From positions 176,217 to 240,216 of the forward strand of contig NZ_VUME01000002.1 of NCBI RefSeq assembly GCF_009696325.1: a DNA stretch of 64,000 nucleotides. The letters run 5' to 3'. Source of the stretch: Collinsella sp. WCA1-178-WT-3 (M1). Lineage in GTDB: Bacteria; Actinomycetota; Coriobacteriia; Coriobacteriales; Coriobacteriaceae. The notes below the pieces were generated by a model, which ran no database searches, was not told the origin of the DNA, and was given only the letters and a program-made list of their open reading frames with translations. Below are positions 34,499-43,035 of the stretch, one piece after another (position 1 is the first letter of the stretch; every line of letters begins with the position of its first letter). The position numbers and the translations under genes are program-made.

Positions 34499-35355
34499 AG
34501 GTCTTTCTGGTTCCCAATTACTACAAGCAAGAGGCGGTCGAGAGCGGCCTGATGCTCGAGCTTTGGCTTTCGCGCCAGGGCTACGAGGTCGCATGGGCTG
34601 CCGATCAGCGTTCCAAGATCCAGCGTGCGCCCGATGTTGACGATGCCGACCTGGTCATTACGCTCGGCGGCGACGGCACGCTGTTGCGTGCCGCCCGCAT
34701 TCTCAACTACCGCGAGATCCCCATTCTGGGCCTTTCCTATGGTCATTTGGGTTTTTTGACGGCTGCGAGCCCCGAGGATCGCGATATTTTGCAGGTCGTG
34801 AGCGATGCCCTTTCCGGTGAGCTCCATGTGAGTCGCCGCGCCACCCTCGCCGCGGATATCGTTTCGGTGTGCGAAGATGGCACGAAGGATGTCGTGCGCA
34901 CGTTTGCCCTTAACGATATGGCGCTTACGCGCGGGCCCCTGTCCGATATGGTTGAGTTCGACATCACGGTGTCTGGCCATCATATCGACCGCCTGCGCGG
35001 TGACGGCGTCGTCGTTTCGACAGCGACCGGTTCCACCGGCTACGCGCTTTCCGCCGGCGGCCCCATCGTCAGTCCCGATTACACGGGCATGGTTTGCGTG
35101 CCCATCGCCCCACATACCATTCAGGCTCGCGCCTTTTTGACCTCGCCAAGCGATGTCGTCGAGATTTTTATGTCCGATGACCGCCCGAGCGTGCCTGCGA
35201 TCGCCATCGATGGACAGTTTATTACCTGCGATGGCACGGTCGAGAGCGTGGCCGTGCGTCGCGGTCCCGGCGATGTTCTGCTGCTGGATTACGGCCCCGA
35301 GAGCTTCTATAACTCGGTGAGCCGCGTGTTCTACGGAGTGCGTCATGATCGATGA
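34495..35355 (+). CDS. nadK: NAD kinase
   Basis: It phosphorylates NAD to NADP. The 286-residue protein shows the catalytic LVITLGGDGTLLRAAR with the GGDG box (about 59-64) and the second conserved region VVSTATGSTGYALSAGGPIV, plus the C-terminal IAIDGQFITCDG-like dimer region. The start overlaps the tlyA stop and the end overlaps recN by 11 nt, so the three are one translational unit. Confidence 0.96.
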   Translation: MKVFLVPNYYKQEAVESGLMLELWLSRQGYEVAWAADQRSKIQRAPDVDDADLVITLGGDGTLLRAARILNYREIPILGLSYGHLGFLTAASPEDRDILQVVSDALSGELHVSRRATLAADIVSVCEDGTKDVVRTFALNDMALTRGPLSDMVEFDITVSGHHIDRLRGDGVVVSTATGSTGYALSAGGPIVSPDYTGMVCVPIAPHTIQARAFLTSPSDVVEIFMSDDRPSVPAIAIDGQFITCDGTVESVAVRRGPGDVLLLDYGPESFYNSVSRVFYGVRHDR

Positions 35356-36973
35356 GCTGCAGGTTTCCAACATTGCCCTCATTCGCGAGGCGACGTTGGT
35401 TCCGAGCGCGGGCTTAACGGTTCTGACCGGAGAAACCGGCGCCGGTAAGACTGCGTTGCTCTCGGCGCTTAAGCTCATTCTGGGCGAGCGCGCGGATTCG
35501 TCGACGGTGCGCGAGGGCGAGACGCTTGCCAACGTCGAGGCGCGCCTGTTTGACGGCCCGCACGACACGGAGGGCTTCACCGTTCAGCGCAGCCTTTCTG
35601 CCGAGGGCCGTAGCCGCGTAAAAATTGACGGCCGCATCGCCAGCGTGCGTGAGCTTTCGGAGCGCGTCGGCGTGATGATGGATCTTTGCGGCCAGCACGA
35701 GCACCAGCGCCTGCTCGACCCGGCGCATCATGTTGCCATGGTCGATGCATGGGCGGGGCGCCCGGCGCTCGAGGCGCTCGATCGCTATCGTGCTTGCCTT
35801 AAGGCATCGCGCGCGGCTGCCAAAGAGGTCCGTCGCGTCGAAGAGGCCTCACGCGCGCAGGGGAGTCGTGTCGAGGAGGCGCGTTTTGCCCTCGAGCGCA
35901 TCGCCGAGGTCGACCCCAAGCCGGGTGAGTATGAGGAGCTCGAGGAGCTGCTGCCGCGCTCCGAGCATGCCGAGGTGTTGGTGGCAACGGCCAACGATGC
36001 CCATGCGTCGCTTGCTGCCGAAGGGGGAGCACTCGATGCCGTGAACAGTGCCGTCGCGGAGCTTTCGCGTATGGCTACTGTCGATCGCAAGCTGGGTGTT
36101 ATCGCCGATGCACTTTCGGATGCCTGCATCTCGCTCGAGGATTGTGCCAACGAGCTGCGTACCTATCGAGATGGGGTCGCCTTCGATCCGCGCGAGCTGG
36201 CTCGTATGCGCGAGCGGTATTCCGATCTTAAGGGACTTTTGCGTCAGTGGGGTCCCACCATGGACGACGTGTTTGCCATGCGCGATAGCTCGCGAGAGCT
36301 GTTGTCGCTGGTAGACGATGGTGATGAGCAGATTAAGAAGGCGCGCGAAGCGCTTGGCGCGGCAGAGCGCGAACTGTTCGCCGCCGCCAAGGCACTTAAG
36401 CGCGCACGCAATACGGCAGCCCCGCGCTTTTGCCACGAGGTTGGCCGTCAGATGGCGCGCCTGGAGATGGGCGGCGCCGAGCTCGTTTGGGACTCGCGCG
36501 ATCTTCCGCGCGCCGAGTGGACGCCGGCGGGCCCTTCGAGCTACGAGCTTTTGTATCGTAGCGGTGCCGGATTGACGCCGCGCCCCCTGCGCCGCATTGC
36601 GTCTGGTGGTGAGCTGAGCCGTGTCATGTTGGCGAGCAAGGTTGTTTTGGGTAACGCGGACGGCGTGGATACGTTGGTGTTCGACGAGGTCGATGCCGGT
36701 GTTGGTGGCTCTACTGCACGCGCCCTTGCGAGCGTTCTGGCAGATCTTGCCGCAACGCATCAGGTGATTGTCGTAACGCACCTGGCGCAGGTCGCCGTCA
36801 TGGCCGACAAACATTACGTGGTGAGCAAAGAGCCCGGCGACGTTCCCCAAACCCATCTGGATGAGGTGGCCGGGGACGCCCGTACCGCAGAGATCGCCCG
36901 TATGCTGAGCGGCGATCAATCGGAGGCGAGCTTGGCCCACGCAAAGCAGATGCTCGAGGAAGCGCGTGCTTAG
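35345..36973 (+). CDS. recN: DNA repair protein RecN
   Basis: An SMC-like ATPase that helps repair double-strand breaks. The 542-residue protein has Walker A GETGAGKTALL (29-39), the family signature DLCGQHEHQRLLDP, a long coiled-coil middle (about 150-370) and a C-terminal ABC signature IASGGELSRVMLA with Walker B TLVFDEVDAGVGG. Length is normal. It ends the operon; a terminator set inside a long inverted repeat follows, shared with the convergent rpiR gene. Confidence 0.96.
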   Translation: MIDELQVSNIALIREATLVPSAGLTVLTGETGAGKTALLSALKLILGERADSSTVREGETLANVEARLFDGPHDTEGFTVQRSLSAEGRSRVKIDGRIASVRELSERVGVMMDLCGQHEHQRLLDPAHHVAMVDAWAGRPALEALDRYRACLKASRAAAKEVRRVEEASRAQGSRVEEARFALERIAEVDPKPGEYEELEELLPRSEHAEVLVATANDAHASLAAEGGALDAVNSAVAELSRMATVDRKLGVIADALSDACISLEDCANELRTYRDGVAFDPRELARMRERYSDLKGLLRQWGPTMDDVFAMRDSSRELLSLVDDGDEQIKKAREALGAAERELFAAAKALKRARNTAAPRFCHEVGRQMARLEMGGAELVWDSRDLPRAEWTPAGPSSYELLYRSGAGLTPRPLRRIASGGELSRVMLASKVVLGNADGVDTLVFDEVDAGVGGSTARALASVLADLAATHQVIVVTHLAQVAVMADKHYVVSKEPGDVPQTHLDEVAGDARTAEIARMLSGDQSEASLAHAKQMLEEARA

Positions 36974-37005
36974 GCCGAGCCGTTACATGTATGTTCGATC
37001 CGGCC

Positions 37006-37164
37006 GCCACGAAACCGGCCCATCTACTACGTTTAATAGGCTATCGGCAACCACGCCTTGAATTGCAAAAAGAAAACCGCAGGTAGAACGCCTGCGGTTT
37101 TTCTATTTTCGGTATGTGGTTGGGCCATACTGATAAAACGTAGTAGATGGGCCGGTTTCGTGGC
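37006..37164. repeat. Long inverted repeat (29-bp perfect arms) around the recN/rpiR terminator
   Basis: The arms 37006-37034 and 37136-37164 are perfect reverse complements over 29 bp. Between them lies a separate terminator hairpin. The arms have no sequence in common with the family A repeats. Confidence 0.85.
37073..37104. terminator. Bidirectional terminator between recN and rpiR
   Basis: An 11-bp perfect stem (37073-37083 with 37091-37101) begins with AAAA and ends with TTTTTCT, so it suits termination from both convergent genes. Confidence 0.85.
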
Positions 37165-37193
37165 GAGTGGCGTTTGTCGGCTCGCTAAAATTT

Positions 37194-38051
37194 CTATTCC
37201 ACGACCTTATCCGGCTGGATAAGCTCCTCGTAGTAGCTAATGTGCTCTCGGGCGTCCTCGATTTCGGGCAGCAGGAAGTTGTAGATAACCTCGATGATCA
37301 TCGTGGCGCTGATCTTGGAGAACGCAAAGTCGCCCGTGGTGAGCAGCGCCTCGTGGTTCACGGTATTAAAGGTGTAGTCGGCTAGGCGAGCAAGCGGAGA
37401 CTTGCTGTCGCTGCTGATGACGACTACGGTGGCACCACAGCCTCGAGCCGCTTTTGCCATGCGATTCAGTCGACGCGACTTGCCAGAGTTCGAGATCAGC
37501 ACGATAACGTCGCCGGGGCGTAGCGTGAGCGCAAAGCCGATTGATGTCTCGCTGATGGTGCTTGACATACAGCGAAGGCCCAGTTGCGAAAACTTAAACG
37601 TCGCGTCAAGCGCAACGGCGTTGGTATTACCTACGGCTGCAAACTCGATAGCCCCTGCGTTCTTAAACGCGTGCACGACGGCTGCCAGCGTATCGTGATC
37701 AATGCCATCGATGGTCGCATTGAGTTCACTGACCTTTGCGGCGAGGATGTTTTTGAGGCTCTGCTCCATATTATCGAGCGAGACCTCGTCGGTCAGGCCC
37801 TCGTTGCGCTGGCTCTCCAGGTCGCGCGCCAGCGAAAACTGAAAGCTGCGAAAGCTTCCAAAGCCCAGCTTGCGGCAGAAGCGCGAGACGGTGGCCTCGG
37901 AGGTTGCGGCGGCGCGCGAGAGTTGCGCGGCTGTTAGGAGCGGTGCCTCGGACTGGTGCTCTAGGATATAGTCGACAATGCGCTGCTCGGACTCGCTGTA
38001 TCCCTTGTGCGTGCTAATAAGGGAGAGTGCGCTCTTGCTGCTATCGGACAT
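37194..38051 (-). CDS. RpiR-family transcriptional regulator (HTH plus SIS domain)
   Basis: A 285-residue regulator. The N-terminal 80 residues form the RpiR helix-turn-helix (YSESEQRIVDYIL, then AQLSRAAATSEATVSRFCRKLGFGSFRSF) and residues about 120-250 form a sugar-isomerase (SIS) domain, which in this family senses phosphosugars (AVGNTNAVALDATFKF, VIVLISNSGKSRRL). AGGAG lies before the ATG whose first base is 38051. It is divergent from fruA across a 270-bp gap that carries inverted TGAAAG/CTTTCA motifs, so it probably controls the fructose-type PTS genes. The effector is likely a sugar phosphate, by family analogy. Confidence 0.9.
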   Translation of the reverse strand: MSDSSKSALSLISTHKGYSESEQRIVDYILEHQSEAPLLTAAQLSRAAATSEATVSRFCRKLGFGSFRSFQFSLARDLESQRNEGLTDEVSLDNMEQSLKNILAAKVSELNATIDGIDHDTLAAVVHAFKNAGAIEFAAVGNTNAVALDATFKFSQLGLRCMSSTISETSIGFALTLRPGDVIVLISNSGKSRRLNRMAKAARGCGATVVVISSDSKSPLARLADYTFNTVNHEALLTTGDFAFSKISATMIIEVIYNFLLPEIEDAREHISYYEELIQPDKVVE

Positions 38052-38131
38052 GGATGACTCCTGGTTGGCATTAAAAGCTGTCTTGTTGTGTGCCGCTCTA
38101 GTATACGGGGATTTCAATTACAAGATACACC

Positions 38132-38159
38132 TTGCTGTTTCAAAAGTTGATGGTAAACT
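38132..38159 (+). promoter_or_regulatory. Candidate fruA promoter
   Basis: TTGCTG (38132-38137), a 16-bp spacer and TAAACT (38154-38159). A CTTTCA half-site overlaps the -10 end, and a full palindrome lies about 20 bp downstream. Confidence 0.35.
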
Positions 38160-38180
38160 TTCATCGACCGTTTACGGTTG

Positions 38181-38195
38181 TGAAAGAACCTTTCA
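38181..38195. promoter_or_regulatory. Palindromic operator-like site TGAAAGAACCTTTCA upstream of fruA
   Basis: Perfect 6-bp half-sites TGAAAG and CTTTCA are separated by 3 bp, downstream of the likely fruA transcription start. A related GTGAAAGGAACATTCA stretch lies directly before the second phosphofructokinase gene. RpiR-family proteins are known to use such TGAAA-type inverted sites, so binding by the divergent RpiR is plausible. Confidence 0.45.
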
Positions 38196-38322
38196 CCGGA
38201 GAAATAGGCTTGATTGCTTCTCATATAAGCGGTGGCTTGGTATCTTTCAGGAGTGGAAAAGCGCGCACCGTAGCGCGTGTAGGGGAGCGCCCGCGGGCGC
38301 AGAACTCAAGAAGGAGGGACAC

Positions 38323-40332
38323 ATGGCTAAGTTTGACATCATCGCCGCCACCGGTTGCCCGACCGGCATCGCGCACACCTTCATGGCGAAGGAGGCGCTG
38401 GAGAAGGCAGCTGCCGAGCGCGGTCTGACCATTAAGGTCGAGACTCATGGCCAGGTCGGTGTCGAGAACGAACTCACGAAGGGTGAGATCGCCGGTGCCA
38501 AGGCCGTCGTCGTCGCAGCCGATAAGGATGTCCAGGCGGAGCGTTTCGCCGGTAAGCCCATGGTTTCCGTCGGTGTTTCCAAGGCCCTGTCCGTCGAGGC
38601 TGCCGGCAAGCTGATCGACCGCGCTCTCGCCGCCAAGGGCGACGACACGGTTGCGGCTGCTGCCGATGTCGAGGATGAGGTCGAGGAGAAGGAGTCCATC
38701 GGTCACATCATCTATAAGCACCTCATGAACGGCGTCAGCCACATGCTGGTCTTCGTCGTTGCCGGTGGTGTTCTGACCGCCGTTTCGTTCCTGTGGGGCA
38801 TCACGTCCTTCGACTCGACGGCTGCCGACTACAACAGCTTTGCCGCTATGCTCAAGATCATCGGCGGCATCGCCATGAACCTCATGGTTCCCGTGCTTTC
38901 CGCCTATATCGCCGAGTCCATCGGCAAGCGCCCGGCGCTCGTTCCCGGCTTTGTCGCCGGTATGATCGCCATCCAGGGCCTGCCCGTTAATGCCGAGACC
39001 GGCATGATCGATGCCGGCGGTGCCGGCGTGGGCTTTGGCTTCCTGGGCGGCATCGTCGGCGGCTTCCTCTCTGGCTATGTCATCCTGCTGCTCGAGAAGG
39101 TTTTTGCCAAGCTTCCCAAGAACCTGGACGGACTCAAGGCTATCTTCCTGTACCCGCTGTTCTCGACCGCCATCGTCGGTCTGGTCATGCTCGGCATCTC
39201 CGGCCCCATGGCTGCCATTAACACCGCCATGATGGACTTCCTCAAGGGTCTGTCTGCCTCTGGCGCTGTTGTCCTGGGTCTTGCCATTGGCTGCATGTGC
39301 GCCTTTGATATGGGCGGCCCGGTCAACAAGGCTGCTTACGTCACCGGTACCGCTATGCTCACCGAGGCCCTGGCTGCCGGTGTCGGCACCGACACCTATA
39401 ACTTCGGCACCAACTTCATGGCTGCCGTCTCCGCCGCCTGCATCGTTCCGCCGCTGATCACCACCTTCGCCGTTATCGTCGGCAAGAAGTACTTCAGCCA
39501 GGAGGATCATGACGCCGGTATCGTCAACCTCATCCTTGGTTGCACCCACATCACCGAGGGCGCCATTCCGTTCATGACCAAGAACATCTGGCCCGTCATG
39601 CCCATCATGATGCTCGGTTCCTCCATCGCCTCGATCCTGACCATTATGTTCAACGTCCACGATCCGGCGCCTCACGGTGGTTTCCTGGTCCTGCCCGTTG
39701 TCGAGAACGGTCCGCTGTGGGTCCTCGCGATCCTCATCGGCGCCGTGGTCGGTGGCATCCTGTTCGTTGCTTTCAAGAAGTATGACTTCGAGAAGAAACA
39801 GAAGGCCGCTCCCGCCGCTGCCGCTAAGCCGGTCGAGGCTCCCAAGGCCGCTGCCGTCGAGGCCCCCAAGGCTGAGGCTTCCGACTTCGTGAAGGTCGAG
39901 AACGTTTTTGTCGCCGAGGATTTTGCTTCTCGTGACGAGGCCCTGAGCTTTGTCTCCAACCAGGCTGTCAAGGCCGGTATCGCTGACGACGCCGACGCCG
40001 TAATGAACGCCTTCCTGGCCCGCGAGGCCGAGGGCACCACGGGCATGATGGAGGGCTTCGCTATTCCGCATGCCAAGTCTGATGCCATTACCGAGGCCGC
40101 CGTCATCGTCGTCAAGGACGACTCTGGCGTGACCGGTTGGGACACCATGGACGGCGCTCCCGTCAACGTGGCTATTGCCCTGCTCATCCCCGGTGCCCAG
40201 GCCGGCACCACGCACCTCAAGATCCTGTCCAAGGTCGCCGAGGCGCTCATGGACGAGGGCTTCCGTGCCACCGTTAAGGATTCCACCGACGCTGCCGAGA
40301 TCGCTAAGACGATCAATGCCCGTCTGGTCTAA
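38323..40332 (+). CDS. fruA: Fructose-family PTS permease, IIB-IIC-IIA
   Basis: This membrane protein takes up and phosphorylates a fructose-type sugar with phosphate from HPr. The 669 residues carry, in order, IIB-Fru (1-100, active Cys12 in ATGCPTGIAHTF), IIC (about 125-480, with about nine membrane helices), an Ala/Pro-rich linker (about 488-515) and IIA (about 520-669, active His583 in FAIPHAKS). Many fructose permeases have A-B-C or B-B-C order; here IIA is last. GGAGGG precedes the ATG at 38323; the open frame extends far upstream through the regulatory region but without domain similarity. It is divergent from rpiR. Confidence 0.93.
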   Translation: MAKFDIIAATGCPTGIAHTFMAKEALEKAAAERGLTIKVETHGQVGVENELTKGEIAGAKAVVVAADKDVQAERFAGKPMVSVGVSKALSVEAAGKLIDRALAAKGDDTVAAAADVEDEVEEKESIGHIIYKHLMNGVSHMLVFVVAGGVLTAVSFLWGITSFDSTAADYNSFAAMLKIIGGIAMNLMVPVLSAYIAESIGKRPALVPGFVAGMIAIQGLPVNAETGMIDAGGAGVGFGFLGGIVGGFLSGYVILLLEKVFAKLPKNLDGLKAIFLYPLFSTAIVGLVMLGISGPMAAINTAMMDFLKGLSASGAVVLGLAIGCMCAFDMGGPVNKAAYVTGTAMLTEALAAGVGTDTYNFGTNFMAAVSAACIVPPLITTFAVIVGKKYFSQEDHDAGIVNLILGCTHITEGAIPFMTKNIWPVMPIMMLGSSIASILTIMFNVHDPAPHGGFLVLPVVENGPLWVLAILIGAVVGGILFVAFKKYDFEKKQKAAPAAAAKPVEAPKAAAVEAPKAEASDFVKVENVFVAEDFASRDEALSFVSNQAVKAGIADDADAVMNAFLAREAEGTTGMMEGFAIPHAKSDAITEAAVIVVKDDSGVTGWDTMDGAPVNVAIALLIPGAQAGTTHLKILSKVAEALMDEGFRATVKDSTDAAEIAKTINARLV

Positions 40333-40368
40333 TCCCGCAGCTTGCGAATAACATCGCCCCCTGTATAT

Positions 40369-40403
40369 AAGGCGGAGACTCCATCAGGGGTCCCCGCCTT
40401 TTT
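40369..40403 (+). terminator. Intrinsic terminator after fruA
   Basis: A 14-bp imperfect stem beginning AAGGCGG and ending CCGCCTTTTT, the last bases forming the T-tract. Confidence 0.75.
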
Positions 40404-40532
40404 CAAGTAACCCGGTACTGAGGGTCATTTCCTTCCTGCCGACAGTTAGGGATACTCCTCAGTTCACAAGAGGGCATAGATAGCCCCATCAACCAGATCA
40501 ACCAGGCGAACAAATTATCAGCCAAACTTTCG

Positions 40533-40758
40533 TTCGCACGATATTGCTCTGGACCGACCGAGTTTCCGCAGCTTGCTCGCCCACAGGGGGCCGGGCGCGG
40601 CCTGTGAGATTTATCGCGAGTTCCGCACGAGCCGAAGAGCACTTAATGTGCTCTTCGTGCGAGCAGGACTGTAGAGCAGGAAATCTCACTGGCCGCGCCC
40701 GGCCCCCTGTGGGCGAGCAAGCGGACGACAAACACATCTGTCCAACAATTCGTGCGAA
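40533..40758. repeat. Large nested inverted repeat between fruA and ptsH
   Basis: The core arms 40571-40611 and 40682-40722 pair over 41 bp with one mismatch. Outside them the pairing continues imperfectly to matching TTCGCACGA ends at 40533-40541 and 40750-40758. Inside lies a second, 10-bp perfect hairpin (40633-40642 with 40648-40657). No coding sequence is seen in this block. It looks like a small non-coding mobile or cruciform element. Confidence 0.8.
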
Positions 40759-40860
40759 ACATAATGAAAAACCGTTTGATGTGAGTTAATATAAGCAACG
40801 TCGTGAATATGGCTCCTGTCGCATGGCTGATAGGGGTTAAACACAAAAAAGGAGTCAATT

Positions 40861-41124
40861 ATGGTTTCTGAGAAGGCTACCCTCATTAATCCTCAGGGTC
40901 TTCACATGCGTCCGGCTGGCCTCTTCGCCTCCACCAGGGGCAAGTTCGCCTGCGACGTGACGGTCGTCACCCCCGAGAAGGAGGTCAACGGCAAGTCCCC
41001 GATGGCCCTCATGGCTGCCGGCATCCCCTGCGGTACCGAGGTCGAGGTCAAGTGCGACGGCGCTGACGAGGCCGAGGCTCTGGCTGCTGCCATCGAGCTC
41101 ATCAAGAGCGGTCTTGGCGAGTAG
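40861..41124 (+). CDS. ptsH: Phosphocarrier protein HPr
   Basis: HPr carries phosphate from enzyme I to the sugar-specific IIA domains. The 87-residue protein has the active His15 in PQGLHMRPAG and the regulatory Ser46 in VNGKSPMALM, the HPr-kinase target of Gram-positive bacteria. AGGAG precedes the ATG. An attenuator-like hairpin separates it from ptsI, which could set a high HPr to enzyme I ratio. Confidence 0.97.
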   Translation: MVSEKATLINPQGLHMRPAGLFASTRGKFACDVTVVTPEKEVNGKSPMALMAAGIPCGTEVEVKCDGADEAEALAAAIELIKSGLGE

Positions 41125-41169
41125 AACTCAAACGGGTCGCATGTTGAACAACTAAGTTCATATTTGGGG

Positions 41170-41205
41170 GCGCAGTGACCTGTTTAAAGGGAACTGCGCT
41201 CTTTT
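41170..41205 (+). terminator. Attenuator-like terminator between ptsH and ptsI
   Basis: A 7-bp outer stem (41170-41176 with 41193-41199) plus an inner CCT/AGG pairing, followed by TCTTTTG. Confidence 0.55.
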
Positions 41206-41257
41206 GTCATGGATATGGCAAAACGCTTTATCACATGACACGGAGAGAGGAATAGGA

Positions 41258-42961
41258 ATGTATCAGGGAGTCAACGCTTCCGAGGGCATCGGTATCGGCA
41301 CCGTCATGGTTGCCGTCGAACCCGACTTGACGTTTGAGCCGTACGAGGTTGCTGATTCGGCAGCAGAGAAGGAGCGCTATCAGACCGCTCTTTCGGTCTT
41401 CTGCGAGAAGACCCAGGCTCAGGCCGACCACATGAAGGAGACGGTGGGCGAGGCCGAGGCCGAGATCATGAGCGGACACATTGTTCTGGCTCAGGACCCG
41501 GGCATGACCGACGCCATCAACGCCGCCATTGACGGCGGCACCTGCGCCGAGCAGGCGCTCATGGACACCTCGACCATGTTTGAGAACATGTTCCTGTCCA
41601 TGGACGATGAGATGTTCCGCCTCCGCGCGGCAGACATCGCCGACATCCGCACCGGTATTCTGGCCGAGCTTTTGGGCAAGGAGGTCGTCGATCTCTCCGT
41701 CCTGCCCGAAAACACTGTCGTTGTCGTGCACGACCTTACGCCGTCCATGACCGCCACGATCGATAAGGCTCACGTTGCCGGTATCGTCACCGAGACCGGT
41801 GGCCGCACGTCGCACTCCGCGATCATCGCCCGCGCTCTCGAGATTCCGGCTGTCCTTTCGGTTGCCAACAGCTGCACCGCGCTGCGCAACGGCATGACCG
41901 TTGTCGTCGACGGTGGCAAGGGTATCGTCGAGGCCGATCCCGACGAGGAGACGCTCGCCGCCTACACCGCCAAGGCCGAGGCTTTCGCTGCCGAGAAGGC
42001 AGCCCTCGAGGCTTTCCGTGGCAAGCCGTCCGTGACTGCCGATGGCATCAAGAAGATCATTGCCTGCAACATCGGTAACCCCGATGACGTGCCCAACGCG
42101 CTCGATCACGACGCCGAGGCCATTGGCCTGTTCCGCTCCGAGTTCCTGTTCATGGACTCCGCCGAGCTTCCTTCCGAGGAGGAGCAGTTCAACGCCTATC
42201 GCAAGGTTGCCAGCGCGCTCAATGGCGCTCCGGTCATCATCCGCACGCTTGACGTGGGTGGCGACAAAGAGATCCCGTACTTGCACATGGTCAAGGAAGA
42301 GAACCCCTTCATGGGCTTCCGTGCCGTGCGTTACTGCCTGGCCAACCCCGACCAGTACAAGGTGCAGCTCCGCGCTCTGCTGCGCGCCAGCGCCTTCGGT
42401 GATGTCAAGATCATGATCCCGCTCGTCACTTGCGTCGAGGAGGTCTTGGCTGTTAAGGAGCTCGTCGAGGAGTGCAAGTCCGAGCTGACCGAAGAGGGCC
42501 GCAAGTTCAACGAGAACATCGAGGTCGGCATCATGGTCGAGACGCCTGCCGCATCGCTGATCGCTGACCGCCTGGCCGAGGTCGCCGACTTCTTCTCGAT
42601 CGGCACCAACGACCTGATCGGCTACACCATGTGTGCCGACCGTGGTAACGACACCATTTCTAACCTGTACCAGGTGTACTATCCCGCCGTGCTTCGCTCG
42701 CTCAAGAACATCATCGAGAGCGGCGTCAAGGCTGGCATCATGGTCGGTATGTGCGGCGAGGCCGCTGCTGATCCGCTGCTTGAGCCGCTGCTGATCAGCT
42801 GGGGCCTCGAGGAGTTCTCGATGAGCGCTCCGTCTATCCTTCGCGCCCGCAAGACCATCAGCCAGTGGACCAAGGCCGAGTGCGACGATCTCGCCGAGAA
42901 GGCGCTCGCCTGCAACACTGCCGAAGAGGTCAAGGCGCTGCTTGAGGCTGCCGCTCGCTAA
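41258..42961 (+). CDS. ptsI: PTS enzyme I (phosphoenolpyruvate-protein phosphotransferase)
   Basis: It passes phosphate from PEP to HPr. The 567-residue protein has the N-terminal HPr-binding domain, the active His186 in TGGRTSHSAIIARALEIPAV, and the PEP-binding barrel with GLFRSEFLFMD, TLDVGGDKEIPYL, GTNDLIGYTMCADRG and the C-terminal GMCGEAAADPL. GAGAGAGG lies before the ATG at 41258; the frame is open from 41204 without a site. Together with ptsH and fruA it makes a full phosphorelay in one locus. Confidence 0.97.
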   Translation: MYQGVNASEGIGIGTVMVAVEPDLTFEPYEVADSAAEKERYQTALSVFCEKTQAQADHMKETVGEAEAEIMSGHIVLAQDPGMTDAINAAIDGGTCAEQALMDTSTMFENMFLSMDDEMFRLRAADIADIRTGILAELLGKEVVDLSVLPENTVVVVHDLTPSMTATIDKAHVAGIVTETGGRTSHSAIIARALEIPAVLSVANSCTALRNGMTVVVDGGKGIVEADPDEETLAAYTAKAEAFAAEKAALEAFRGKPSVTADGIKKIIACNIGNPDDVPNALDHDAEAIGLFRSEFLFMDSAELPSEEEQFNAYRKVASALNGAPVIIRTLDVGGDKEIPYLHMVKEENPFMGFRAVRYCLANPDQYKVQLRALLRASAFGDVKIMIPLVTCVEEVLAVKELVEECKSELTEEGRKFNENIEVGIMVETPAASLIADRLAEVADFFSIGTNDLIGYTMCADRGNDTISNLYQVYYPAVLRSLKNIIESGVKAGIMVGMCGEAAADPLLEPLLISWGLEEFSMSAPSILRARKTISQWTKAECDDLAEKALACNTAEEVKALLEAAAR

Positions 42962-43035
42962 TTTGGTATCAGAGGTAACCGCGTGGTTGGAATGGGCTGG
43001 CCGCGCGGCCCTCAAATATACAGGGGGTACTGTAA

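Noticed and set aside
37978..38322. 115-residue N-terminal extension of FruA
   Set aside because: It crosses the divergent regulatory region; ATG 38323 has GGAGGG and starts the IIB domain exactly.
38221..40215. 664-codon minus-strand frame opposite fruA
   Set aside because: Antisense shadow; the plus strand has a full PTS permease with active-site residues.
40544..40789. Small frames inside the fruA-ptsH inverted repeat
   Set aside because: Both strands give frames with the same residues, a by-product of the palindrome; no sign of a real peptide.
41231..43015. 594-codon minus-strand frame opposite ptsI
   Set aside because: Antisense shadow of enzyme I.
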